Shown: piece after piece, positions 12,181 to 24,400 of the stretch
Layout: the number at the start of each line of letters is the position of its first letter
How positions within the stretch are numbered: the first letter of the stretch is position 1
From: Trichostrongylus colubriformis
Lineage: Eukaryota; Nematoda; Chromadorea; Rhabditida; Trichostrongylidae
Direction of reading: 5' to 3'
NCBI GenBank assembly: GCA_963978905.1
Contig: OZ022256.1
Span: forward strand, 51,446,001 to 51,510,000
DNA length: 64,000 nucleotides
Notes under the pieces: generated by a model
What the model saw: the letters and a program-made list of their open reading frames with translations, nothing else
What the model was told of the DNA's origin: nothing
Database searches by the model: none
Position numbers and translations under genes: made by a program

Positions 12181-12296
12181 CAGTCCACTTCGGAGCGCTT
12201 GGTAGGGCGTGGCCAACGGACTTGAGCGAGAGTGTACCAAACCCTCTCACGCTCGCCACTCAGGCCACACCCTATCTAGCCCTGTGAAATGGACTG
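12181..12296. mobile_element. 116-bp MITE with TA duplication
   Basis: The ends CAGTCCACTTCGGAGCGC and GCCCTGTGAAATGGACTG are imperfect inverted repeats that extend into GGGCGTGGCC and GGCCACACCC. TA flanks both sides (12179-12180, 12297-12298). TA duplication and size suit a nonautonomous Tc1/mariner-type element. Confidence 0.65.
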
Positions 12297-13078
12297 TATT
12301 GGAGTCTCCCTGAAATTCCATTCTACTGAGTTGCTCATGATATCTGTCCTGTAGACTTGCCTTCATGGAACTTTTGTTACATCCTCATATCATTTTTTCG
12401 AAGTTCGTATTCACCTCTATTCGCTCAACAATTTTATAACAAATCACTCTTACGAACCATAAAATAAGAATACGTTATGTTCCTCATTTCACTGGAAACA
12501 CTAAAATAAGGCGATGTTTGGCACACCTTGCAAAAAAAACTATGTTCCATGCGAATACCCACCACTGATGTCGCAACTATTGCCGGAAGAGAACCTCAAT
12601 TGTCTCTTGTTGTATCGTTACTGTAAATCATCACTTTCCTGGAGTGGTGGTGGGAGGTCGACTGGTACTTCTCGCTCGTCCGCCAGCGGCGAGGGGGGCG
12701 GCGAGTGCGAGTTGTTTGTAGTTTTGTCTGTTGACAGCAACAAGCACGTACTTTGGAAGCTTCCAAACTGCAATCTTTGAAGGTCGCTCACAATACCAGC
12801 CCACTGCATACTGAGCAGATTACAACCGTCTACAGCAAGTCGTGCTGACCGCCGCGAATGCGACGCTGTGAAGCGAAAATTCGACCAATCGACCTCAGCC
12901 CCGTTCCCTGCACGATGACTTCAGTAAGCTACTCGGACCACTGTCGTATGATCTGAGTAGCCAACTGAAGTCACAGCTGGAACTTTTCAGTTTGTTCTCT
13001 GATATGCAGTATCGTCTCCTCCCACCTCAGCAAGGAGAGAACGTGCAAATGCTGCGGTCAGCTAAGTAGCTATGTATA

Positions 13079-13804
13079 CAGGGGGTGCCAAAAAATAATT
13101 TTGCTCTTGGCTCACATCCGCCTAGTATATAAAACATGGGGAAACGAAAGAGATGAAAGTATTGGGGCGAAATATTCCCGAAATGTTCCTTTAGAAACAG
13201 GAGCAAGCTGGGACTCACTACTTTCACCAAAATACGGAGCCTTCAGTCGTCGCAGTCGGGCTTCAGAGAACTCACGGTATCATGGTCCGCGCTAAACGTT
13301 GAGGCCAGGCTCCGTGGTAGGCCTTTTGTAAAAAGCTTCCTGAGGATTAACCCTTCGGTTCGTAGAAGTCACAGAGCCCTTGCTGCTCGTACAATGATCC
13401 GAGGTATCATTTTTCATGCCTCCAACCTGCCTCCGGAGGGGTTTCAGTGGTAATGGCACGTTTTGGTTCTTGGAAACGAAAGATGTTGGGAGCCTAGAGA
13501 AAAAGGAATGTTTGAGAACACCGCCCATTATGATTCCCTCAGGTACCCAGAGTGAACGGACCAGCAAGGTTGTGAGCGAGGGCGACGAACGTTTGGATTT
13601 TGCCCAGTTGAGGTGACACATCATGTTCACTCGGAATAACCTCCCGATCCTTTTCGTGTAGAAGGCTGTTACGGAGAATAGTGATAGAATGAGGTCCGCT
13701 GTTTACTTTAGGGATGGAAATACCTGGTCATAATTTGCTGAAGTTCGACTAAAATATGGTTGAAAGTGGAGGAGAAAAATTACTTTAGTTATTGGCACCC
13801 CTTG
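13079..13804. mobile_element. Nonautonomous Tc1/mariner-type element, copy 1
   Basis: The element starts CAGGGGGTGCC and ends GGCACCCCTTG, flanked by TA on both sides. Inner terminal sequence is also inverted (aaaataattttgctc against gaaaaattacttta). A clearly related 693-bp copy lies at 55435-56127. The interior gives frames of at most about 112 codons on the minus strand, none recognisably a transposase, so it is probably mobilised by another element's enzyme. Confidence 0.75.
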
Positions 13805-14026
13805 TATATGCGCTTCCATAGGTCTGACTGCCATCATGTTTTCAACGGTGTCTTTGCATCAATTCACCTTCGCTACCGGCGCGCTAACCACCATTAAATG
13901 CACGTACGAAAAATGTTGGACAAGAAAAACAAAATGTTCACCTAGGTGTAAAACTATGTATACGTGTTTATTACAATACATGGACAACAAAGGTTCTTGA
14001 TATTGTTCCGGATTGTCTCTCTTTTT

Positions 14027-14371
14027 TTATCGCTTTTCTTCTCCAAACTTCACATCGTTTTCTATGAAAAGTGAGAAATGTCTGGAAAACATGTGAGAAC
14101 ATTCTTGAATAAAATCCTGAAACATTTCTTGTGGATTCGAATTTTTGTATTTCTTGAGACATTTTGCCATCGAACAGAAACCACTCACTGTGTAATTGCA
14201 TTTTTGCAGTGTAATAGAGGGAACCTGTCGGAATCTAAGCATAATGACAATTTGACACATTATAGAACAAAACCAGTCATGGTTTATTTCCAGTTTGACT
14301 CTTTCTTGGAATTGATCCATGTCTAAACAGTGCCCTTCGCCAGTGAATTTGTTTGAAAAATCAAAATTCAT
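14027..14371 (-). CDS. Candidate cysteine-containing exon, unrecognised
   Basis: A 114-codon minus-strand frame from ATG at 14371 to the stop at 14027. The second half (CNYTVSGFCSMAKCLKKY, then FIQECSHMF) has regular cysteines and protein-like composition, loosely reminiscent of small secreted nematode proteins. A possible acceptor (tccgacag) near 14227 would make only residues after that point an exon. No signal peptide, partner exons or paralogue was found. It may be a decayed or incomplete gene. Confidence 0.3.
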   Translation of the reverse strand: MNFDFSNKFTGEGHCLDMDQFQERVKLEINHDWFCSIMCQIVIMLRFRQVPSITLQKCNYTVSGFCSMAKCLKKYKNSNPQEMFQDFIQECSHMFSRHFSLFIENDVKFGEEKR

Positions 14372-15423
14372 TTTTATAAACCCTTATGCAATTTCGGAAT
14401 ATCCTGACGATTGTCACTGTGTAGAACCGGCTGTAAGACGGTTGCCGAAACACAAAAAGAATTGAAAACAATGTAAACTACAATTCATCCTGACACTAAT
14501 CTTCATAGATAACCTGCTCAGAAAACGTTCTCACTGAATCACTGCAAATTTCAAATTTTTTTCTGCCTTGTACCACCGCTAATATTTCATGACATGATGT
14601 CGTAACCGGTGCCGCCTATTCTTGTGTGAGTTAACTTGGTCTACTTCAGCGTAAACGCTGCACGCATGCACTGAAATGTCAGATCCCATCACAAGAGTGT
14701 GGCTAAAAATCCCATCACGCGAAATGTGTGTAAAACTGCACCTTTGCACTTTAACGAACAGTTTGGAGTATTATGGAATTCTAAGTCATTCTATTCCACA
14801 ACAGCAACATATTTTCGACATAGCTCCGGTATCCAGCTAGCAAAAGCTTCAACTTAAATTAGTTTGATCAACTTGAAAATTCGACTTTTACACTTTCTTC
14901 AAATTTGATATTTTCCGTCGCTTTTGCCTATTGTTGTCTCTACCAATTTTGGATTAAATATGGAAAACCTTCTGCGTGATATTTCACTACCTACCGCCAT
15001 TCAAAGCGAAATCACTTGCCAAGCGTGATAAAGTGGTGGAGCCACGATGGGCCGAGGATCAAAATGGCAGAGGGTTCGTATTGAAGAAAATGCCCTTTAG
15101 GCGTGTACATATAGCATGAGTGATACGCGTTTGTGACGATAGGCACCAATCGCGGTAAAGCTACGATCGCGACACCGCACCCAATTTAGCGCGGATACTA
15201 TTCAATCGAATTCTTTCAAAGTTATTGTGAGCATTGACCATCCGTTAGAAGAAGAATGTCTAGGAATTATTGTGCCTTGTTCATTTTTCTCTCATTTCCT
15301 CCTCCATTATTAATAGGCAGTAGGTGCACTTGTGACCAATTGACAATTCTTCTATCTTCGATGCGATTGAATTTTCGATAGTATTACCGTAAGAGTGACT
15401 GTGTATTATTGATACATTCACAG

Positions 15424-18400
15424 ATGCAATCATGGTCGTTGCTCCTATTTTTGCCGCTAACTTATTCGAGAAAAGTCACTTCCGAAGAAAATGAACAAAT
15501 CAGGCAAGATTGTGGACATCATTTTCTCCGTGAGAATTTTTTTCTCATGCTAAGAGATGGTCATGTGATTCCTACAATTTTTACGTTGCGACGTATAGCG
15601 TGATATTACTGTGTTCGCTCCTAGCGTCACGAGAGGGAGTATGAAAGACTCTGGAGAGAATTAGATCAGCTAATGTTCGGTAGAAGCCATAAGTGAAGAA
15701 TCATTGAAAAGTTCACGACACATATCGATCACATCATATCTTCAACCCAAGGATCGGATGGATGTTAATGGTCTACTAATTACGATCATTAATCCGTAAA
15801 GACTTTCAACTCTGGTTCCGTCAAAAGAAAACGCCTCTACAGATTAACGAACGCTATGGGGTAATAACATGAGTATGTTGTTTCACCCGCGAGTAGATTT
15901 GGACGTTAATAAAGAACCATCCAAGCGTATTCTATAACGCAGATGACACTTCATTCATTGCAGAAGTCCGTCAAGCTCGTTCATCTGAAGGGTATAAAGC
16001 CAGATCACACGAGTATCCCTTTATAGCAGCGGTAGTGGCTCATAAAGGTGAGTTCGCCAGATGTCTTCACTCGAAGGCGTATTTCACGATAAACATGACG
16101 CACCAGTCATCTAAGCCACTAATCAGAGCTCCGAAGAAGTCGCATAAGTCACAGTTGTCGATCGAGAGTAATTGGGAAGTCGCTGTGGTTACTTTCATAC
16201 TCAGCGCTTTGCATTCGACGCCAACCTCGCTCCCTCACAATTAATCGAACACTTTGAGCCACAGCCGAAAAAAATAGAAAATGATCAAAGGAGGACAAAA
16301 ACAACTACGGATAATGAGTAAGTTGAAAAAGAAAGAAAGAGAAGAGAAGAGAAGAGGAAACCTCAGATTGCATCACGATTATCGAAAAACATGATAAGTC
16401 CACATGTTACAAATGAAGCGCAACAGTGGCACCGTCAGTACCGGAGAGTATGAAAGCACCTAAGAGCGTTCATATTGCGACAAACATTGCGACCAAGGCG
16501 CGTTCGGCACCGCCTATCCATCGATGAGGTGACTCGGTGTGTCTATCTCTCTCGCCTCGGCGTCTCCCTTCACTTCTCATCTCTATATGTCTGGGTCTCG
16601 CACGACGAAACCTTCGACGCTATTAACTGCGCCATGATTTGTGCATTACTGTTAGGCACTCAGCCATCCCATTAATGTTTGAGTGTCAGTGTCAGTGTCC
16701 CATATGTGTGTGTGCAATAGCAAAGAAAATCAGCGCCGCGGCTGACAACAGGATGTGTGCGAAGTGGGGGCATCGTATTAGCCGCGATCATGCTCAAAGC
16801 AGTCCGGGTATGACTGCGTTCGAAGGCAGCAAGGCACACTGGCACTGTCGCAGATCGCCGCGACGATGGCCTTGTTGGCACTGCGCTTCCCAGCCCGTCC
16901 ACGCTGCGGCGCCGCTTGCCGCGTCATGCGACACGCGGTGTCTCCGCCCTCTGTGGCCAAAGCCGATATATAAGGCCGGCTGCCAGCTGCCAGTCGGTTT
17001 TCACCGGGCAACGCCATGATGCTGCCCGGGATCTGGGGTGCGGTGCACCTTGGCTTTCGGGTAGTGGAGCGTGGCACATGAGTTGGCCGGTGTCTACATC
17101 TGCTCCCAGACTGGGAACAGCCCTGGTTGGATCCCCATACCAGACACCGTCGGCCATATGGCTACGTGATACCAGCCGGATGGGGTCTACTACGTCAGCC
17201 GACTGCCGGGAGTCGCCCTAGTCGCGACTTTGGGAAGTCAGGTATGATGCATTGTATCTTTGTTATTGCGTGATGAATGTGTATTGTATATTTCTGTTAT
17301 GTAATTTATATGTTATTCATATGTCATATATCCATGTTGTGTCTTATCATGTTTGGCACTGGCGGCAGGCTATCAGTGACGTGACGTTCAGGGGCCGTCA
17401 GCCCTAGGGGGATGTGTCGAGGCTCGACACCCAGGAAATAGGTCGGTAAGACCCTTAGGTCCCCAGGGTGGGTCCATTCCTCCGGCCGTTGTGGCGACCG
17501 GCTGGGTGTCTACGGCGGTGGCGTCTGGGGGCATTATCAACCATTGGATGCCTCCTGGATGCGAGAGGTTTGTGTGCGCTGTGACGATGCATCCGCGAAG
17601 TCAAAAGGATGCCTCTGATCCGCGACAGGCACGAGGACAGTTCAGAGATGACACAGACAACGAGGCAGCTTGGTAAGCGCGTAGACGCAGAGACACGCAG
17701 CCACTCCCTGCCGCCTGTACCGCAGAGTATGAACGCGACCTTAGATGGGTCGTAAAGCGCATATGTTTAAAATAAGGCTCAAGACATCCCATCGCTTCGG
17801 GTCCGAATCAAGTACGGCGCCTCCAACTCTCACTCATCACGCCGCGACGAGAGTTTTCTGTCCTGCAGGTGCAGCTAGGCCATGGTGTTGGAATGTGCTT
17901 TTATTGGGTTGAGGAATAAGTCCTTGCCGTTTTTTTAAACCCCGTTTTTCACATTGTTCCCTTCACCTTTCGACAAAGCTTGTATACGTTTTCGATAGAG
18001 CTTTTTTTGCTCTATAAAATGCTACTATCAATTTTTCGATTGATTCGACTACCTAAAATTTATGAGGTTTGGAAATGAAGTAAGCTGAAGGCAAAAAACT
18101 GGCGTTTGCGCACCTCCTCTTTCTCGTCTGCCATCGAGATCAAAAAATGCATGTGTATATGTTCCGATAGAGCTCTTTTAGCTCTACAGAATGGTACTAT
18201 TTTTTATACAAATCGCTCAACTTTTTGCTGTTTTTAAGACCCACAAATGCAGTACTCGCAAAAGTGTGCCCTTTGGTTATCTTCTCTTTCTCGCCTACCA
18301 TCGAGATTGGAGAAGATGTGCATACACGCAATCGATAGAGCTTTTTTTGCTCTACAAGGTGGTGCCATCCTTCTTTTGTATCCTCTCATATTTTAGCATG

Positions 18401-21400
18401 TAGGGATAAGCGTCCACCTGTATTTCAATTCAAAATTGCATCATGAAAATAAATTTTTTTGGCACGATGTTTTGTATGATTCGATAGAGCTTTTCTCGCA
18501 AATGTTCACGGTTTTTGTTCGAATAAATTTTTGACATTTTTTAGACCATTTGAAAGTCGACGACATCGAGCATTTTTGACACCATGTGACGAAAATGCTC
18601 GATTTCGTCGACTTTCAAATGGTCTAAAAAATGTGAAAAATTTATTCGAACAAAAACCGCGAACATTATCTTGTAGAGCGAGAAGAGCTCTATCGAATTA
18701 CACAAAACATTGTGCCAAAAAAAAAATTCACTTTCATTATGCAATTTTGAATTGAAAAACGGGGTGAAGCTTATCTCTACATGCTAAAATATGAGAGGAT
18801 ACAAAAGAAGGATAGTACCATCTTGTAGAGCAAAAAAAGCTCTATCGAATGCTCGTATGCATATCTTCTCCAATCTCGATGTTAGGCGAGGAAGAGATGA
18901 TAACGAAAGGGCACACTTTTGCGAGTACTGCATTTCTGTGTCTTGAAAACAGCAAAAAGTTGAGCGATTTGAGCAATAAGTAGTACCATTCTGTAGAGCT
19001 AAAAGAGCTCTATCGAAACATATACACGTGCATTTTTTGATCTCGATGGCAGACGAGAAAGATGAGGTGCGCAAACGCCAGTTTTTTGCCTTCAGCTTAC
19101 TTCATTTCCAAACCTCATAAACTTTAGGTAGTCGAATTAATCGAAAAATAGATAGTAGCATTTTATAGAGCAAAAAAAGCTCTATCGAAAACATGTATAA
19201 GCTTTGTCAAAAGATGAAGGGAACAATGTGAAAAACGGGGTTGAAAAAAACGGCAAGGACTTATTCCTCAACCCAATAAATACAAGCGTGATACACTTCT
19301 CACTTCCTTCCACATCGAAAAACCTCAGCCTGTTCAGATTACGCTAGAGAAAGATCAGGCTGTACCGCTGTACAAATCTCTCAACGTCATATTTTAACGG
19401 CTGCTCATTGCGTGGTTCAGAAAACCCGTTATTGGCAAGAATACTGCAAACATGGTAAAGAACGCGAATAGTAAGTTCTCCACACTTGATGGATTCATTA
19501 TCAGTACAGAAAGTATTTTATCAAAAAACTGCTTATTCAGCCTGATGTTCTGGCATATACCACTGTCAAAGTTTAGAGTTTATGTTGGAACATTATGCAC
19601 TCATCCGGAACTCTGTCTATATAAGAACGTGTACAAGCCAGTGGACGTGTGTGCGCTTTCAAGTGTTTTCGATTTTTTGCCAGGAGGACCCTAACGATTT
19701 TACTTTACTTATTAACTGAATTAGATTTTTAGGTAATCAATCACGAATACTATAATCCTTGCTCTCGTGAAAATGACATAGCTGTAATCGAGTTAGATGA
19801 AGAAATACCTGTTGACGAGGGCACACCAATTTGTATGCCGAAAGAATACGAGCCTTTGGAGACGACATTGACTGCTGTCGGTTACGGCTTAGATCGTGAG
19901 TTGCACTAACACCAGTTTGCTGATCATAAAAAACCAATTTTCGGCACTTATTAATTTAATCAAAGTGTATTTACCTGTGAACATCCTTTCTCTGCTAGCA
20001 AAAGAATCTGAGAAGCACGAGGGCTTTAAGCGCAAAGGGACGACGGTGACGTGTTCAGGGAGGCATCAACATTGAGCGGGAAAATTTGAACTGCGCACTG
20101 CCCGCTGACGGTTGTTCAATATTGCTCGGCGACTATTCAAGCGCAAAGGGACGACGGTGACGTGTTCAGGGAGGCATCAACATTGAGCGGGAAAATTTGA
20201 ACTGCGCACTGCCCGCTGACGGTTGTTCAATATTGCTCGGCGACTATTCAAGCGAGTTGCTCACTTTCAAGCTTTTCGACTATCAGTTGAGAGATTTGAA
20301 AAGGAACTAGAATCATCGAAATTTCGTAAACGATTCCTTCAAGCACCGTTACGATTAAAAGTGGAGATAGGGCGGTGGCAAAGTGATGTCTCTTCATTCC
20401 CGCACCAATGGTGCAGAGTGCTCGCCGATAAAGGCCAACTACGTTACCGCGCCACGCAAATCGCTTCACAGCGCGCGCTGAATGTCTGCTGGGTCCGTTG
20501 TGTGTTCGCGCCGTAACAGCCCCCGCTGGCTCGTTGGGTGATCTGACAGAGTTGGACTCTCACTCAGTGCATATACCGAAAGCGACGCTGCATGCCACCC
20601 AGCAATCACTGCGACGTCGCGATCGGTGCCTTCTAGAACAAGGTGCGCTTCTGCACATGATCTATCTCTCTTTGAAACCCACATCGCACATGCCCGCAGC
20701 TTTCTCCATCATCTCCGTCACAATAATGTAGGATTTCCTCATTTCACCTCTTCATCAACTCCGCTCAACTAATTAGTCTCACCTTAATACTGTTGCTAAC
20801 GATCAAAACGTTAAGCCGCGCTCGTACTGTGTGCACCGACGCCGGCGGCAGCACCGACAGCATTAAAATCATGTGCTCGCCGCCGATGCATAGTCTGGCA
20901 TTATGCCAATATTCGCATTCGAATTCGTGGGCTCTCGCCACGACCATCATACTGTGGTTAATGAATTTGCAAGTCAGTGCAGGGAGTATCACTCGCCGCA
21001 ATAGACAACAATGCCAGCGGTAGCTTTGAACACCCGAGTATCGTATATCAGCGAACCGTTATCTGGACTTCAAACTTGGGTAATCGAACAAATAATAGAA
21101 AAGAACCAACAAAACAAACAACGCCAACGAAGTGATTACAGCAAATCGAAATTATTGATTCCCTTTTCCTGTACGCCAAGTTGAGGGCCTCAAACAAATA
21201 CGATGGAGATATCGATCCCTCAAGTCCTCCTTTGCTTCATAAAAATCCGCGCCCATTGATATGTGGGACCTCGGCGTGTAACTACGATTTTATCCTCGAC
21301 CATTAAATCTCGAAAAAGACAGGAATGCGCAAGCGCATGTCATTAACGAAGAAAAACGAAGAAATGACTCCCGACATATGATTCTGAACGTTGGGCGGTG

Positions 21401-24400
21401 GTTCTCGCGCACTCTTTTTTACGCCCAGAACCTCCAGTCGGCGCACCGCCCTGAGTCCTTGAAAGACACCGGAAAAGGGTAATTTTGCTACGGTAGAACA
21501 ACCGTAGTGTTGACGAGTTCAAGTGGCCGCCATTGCACAAACTCGCCAATTTGACGCCTTGGCATGGTGCCAAGAGGAGGTATTTCTATTATAAATTTGT
21601 CTTCTGCTCTTACTTTTCATTAGGTTGTCCCAAAAGTTCTGTAGGATTTTTTTTCGATCATCACTTTTTATTTTTTTTCGTCCAACAAACAACAATTAGG
21701 CAACAACGTATCGACCATTGTTATCGGTAACGCTGTGCCACTTTGGAAAATCGTTGATTCCCTCCTCCCAGAACTCCGGGTTCTGAGAGTCGAAGAATTC
21801 AGCGATCCCCTTCGCAAGCAACTCATAATCAACGATTTTTCTCTTGGCCAGGAAAGATTCGAGAGGATGGGTAAGTTGATAGCCAGAAGGGGCAATGTCT
21901 GGAGAGTATGGCGAGTGGGGAGCGCATCCCAGCCGAGCTCCTATAACTTGGCCCGGGGACTTTTCGCGAAATGGGAGCAAATGGGAGCGGGCGTCGTCAT
22001 GAAGAAGGGTGACCGCGGACCTTTTCCGGCACTTTTCTCGAACAGCCACGGCGAGCTGCTGGAGCTGGTGGGTGCATACGGTAGCGGTGAGGGTCTCGCC
22101 TTTACCAGCATCTCGCGGAAATGCATTCCTTCCGCGTCCCAGAACCAGCACAGACCCAAGCGTGGTTTGTCTTTCATGTCAATCTCGCCGTTGCTGAAGC
22201 TGATGAACCAGCGACGCGCGGTCTCGTAGCTTACACATTCCTTGCCCAATGCAGCGTTGATGGAGTGGCAAGCTTCCGTCGTTTTGGTGCCCCAAGACCA
22301 CTCATAGTAGATGACACTGCGTGTTGGGTGGGTATCGACTACGGGCATTGTAGCTCTCTCCACGGAATCTGGTGGGTCAATGTATATTTTGTTAGAAAGC
22401 CTAGAGAACCTTCTATCATATTCCTGAACCGCCTGGACCTGCCTCGAAGCGAACAAGAGTTACTAATTTTTTTTTGGGAAATTCCACAAGACTTTTGGGG
22501 CAACCAAATACTTTGTTCTTTCTTATATTGTTTCTAGATGTACTTACATGAATGCAAATGTAGTTGGGAATGGCCACTCCACTGCGCTGGGAGTCAGGTG
22601 CTACAACCAACGTTGGCCCGCGGCCCGTCTCCTGCAGCGGACAACTCGGAAAGGGATGCGTGGATGCGAATGGGATGCGAATACACACCGCAACGTCGCG
22701 CTTTTGAATCCGAGTGTTTTCACCAATTATCACTTCTAACCTTCAGTGTTCATTACAAAATGCTCACTTCTTTGCAGCTTCCTCTTGTTTTGGACCCCTT
22801 CCGGTTCCTTAAAGATGGCGCATGATTGTGTAACCTCCGTGTGGGTGTATGTCGATTGGCGCGGCCCCTTGCATCTAATCTGCCAGAGAGGTTCACGGGC
22901 CGTTACTGCCACCCTAACGGCGATCATTCGACGCATCTTCTGCGACGGATAACTCGTCCGCATCACTGACTCGGATTTTCGTAGTTGATAATTACCATGA
23001 AGAGGGTTTCCTGAAACAGAAACTGCAATTTACTGACTTTTACAAACCTCATTTTATTGTATTGGCGCACTAAGCGTGGATTCCGGCAATTTTTTACCGC
23101 TCTCGGCTTTTTTTCGTTTCCACTACTTTTCAACAATGGGAAACACGGCTTGTTGATTCCGGAGTAGTTTTAGTTACCCCTCAGTAATTTGCAGTGCTCC
23201 TTAACTAAGGTTCTGTGGGATAATTATCACTCACGTAAATCTGAGGGTTCGGTGCTGTGGACGAGTTGCCCAGAGCAGAAGATGCGTTGGATGTTGGGGT
23301 CAACTACGGCTCGTGTGCGCCACTGACAAGTTAACTGCAAGAGACCGCTCCACATAACAGACTCTCACCTCCGTGACATCGCAAACAGCGATAGTGTAGT
23401 TGGGACGAGCTTTTCACAAGCGGAGCGGGTCACCAGGCGCCGCCGTGATTGACGGCGAGCACATGATTTCTACGCCGTCGTTCCCGGTGCCGGCGTCGAA
23501 TTGCCGACGTCCCCACCGATGCCGGTGTCGGTGTGCAAAGTATGAAGCGGCATTGAGGTGATAAAAAGATATTATTTCTCATGGCTATCATTTTGTTTCT
23601 ACTTCTTTTGAAATGAAATCCTTTCAGCTAGCTTTCCTAGACCTCCAACACTATTCAATTGGCTTCGAGCAGTTGATCTTTCTTTGAGAGAGGTGTCAAG
23701 TTCAAGGAAGATGATTCAAACTAAAACACCTAAAAGGACCGTTTGTGCTGTGAGTTAAGAAATCGACAATGATGATAATTTTTTGAATTTTCATTCATGT
23801 TTTGCACTCTAAATACTGGTACAAGGACTAGTCTGGTTACATGGGAGTTGCCATCGATGTCGAAACTCTCCATTGTCTTAATTTTTTATAGCTAATAAAT
23901 CTGATTGAAATTCACGTCTTTCAAATTTTAGGGTGATAGCGGTGGACCATTGATCCGAACCAATGACGAAGGCAAACACGTATTGGTGGGGATCACTTCC
24001 TCAATGAGACCGCATTGTGACGTACCATTAGGACAAGTTTTAGGCAACTTTTAATTTTTAATGAGATTAGATTGTACAAACACGAAATTGAAGTCATTTT
24101 ATGGTTGTAAGAATGCTCTATAATTTGGTATGCAGCATATTTTTTGCAACTCGTGTTTTATCTTAACTCGCTTCAGCATATTAACTCAAACTTTGAAATG
24201 GTGTATTCTGTGAGCGGGTCCGTACCTGGGGTGTATTCTGTGGGCGGGTCCATACCGAAAATTTTGAGTATCTCACTGGCCTCTTGTCCCTCCCTCTTGT
24301 CGGATGACGCACTAGTGCATTGAGGACCCTTACGAGCGTTTTGGTCAAAGTAGTGAAAGGACAAAGATTGGGGACCAGACTGAGAGTATCCATATTATCT

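Larger units (their letters stand above)
6175..15423. other. Repeat-rich interval between the two proteases
   Basis: About 9 kb with no gene I can defend except a weak minus-strand exon at 14027-14371. Identified contents are small TIR elements near 6.8, 7.7, 11.8 and 12.2 kb, a minisatellite at 8.7-8.96 kb, an 8-base degenerate repeat at 10.3-10.56 kb, poly-G and poly-C runs, and a Tc1/mariner-type element at 13.1-13.8 kb. Stretches 6935-7660, 9160-10290, 10570-11770, 12300-13075 and 14375-15420 show nothing I can name. Confidence 0.6.

Noticed and set aside
16639..17221. Overlapping 99- to 126-codon frames on both strands
   Set aside because: GC-rich sequence opens several frames at once, and none looks like a protein family.
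21735..22229. 164-codon plus-strand frame
   Set aside because: It is the antisense shadow of the mariner transposase relic on the minus strand.
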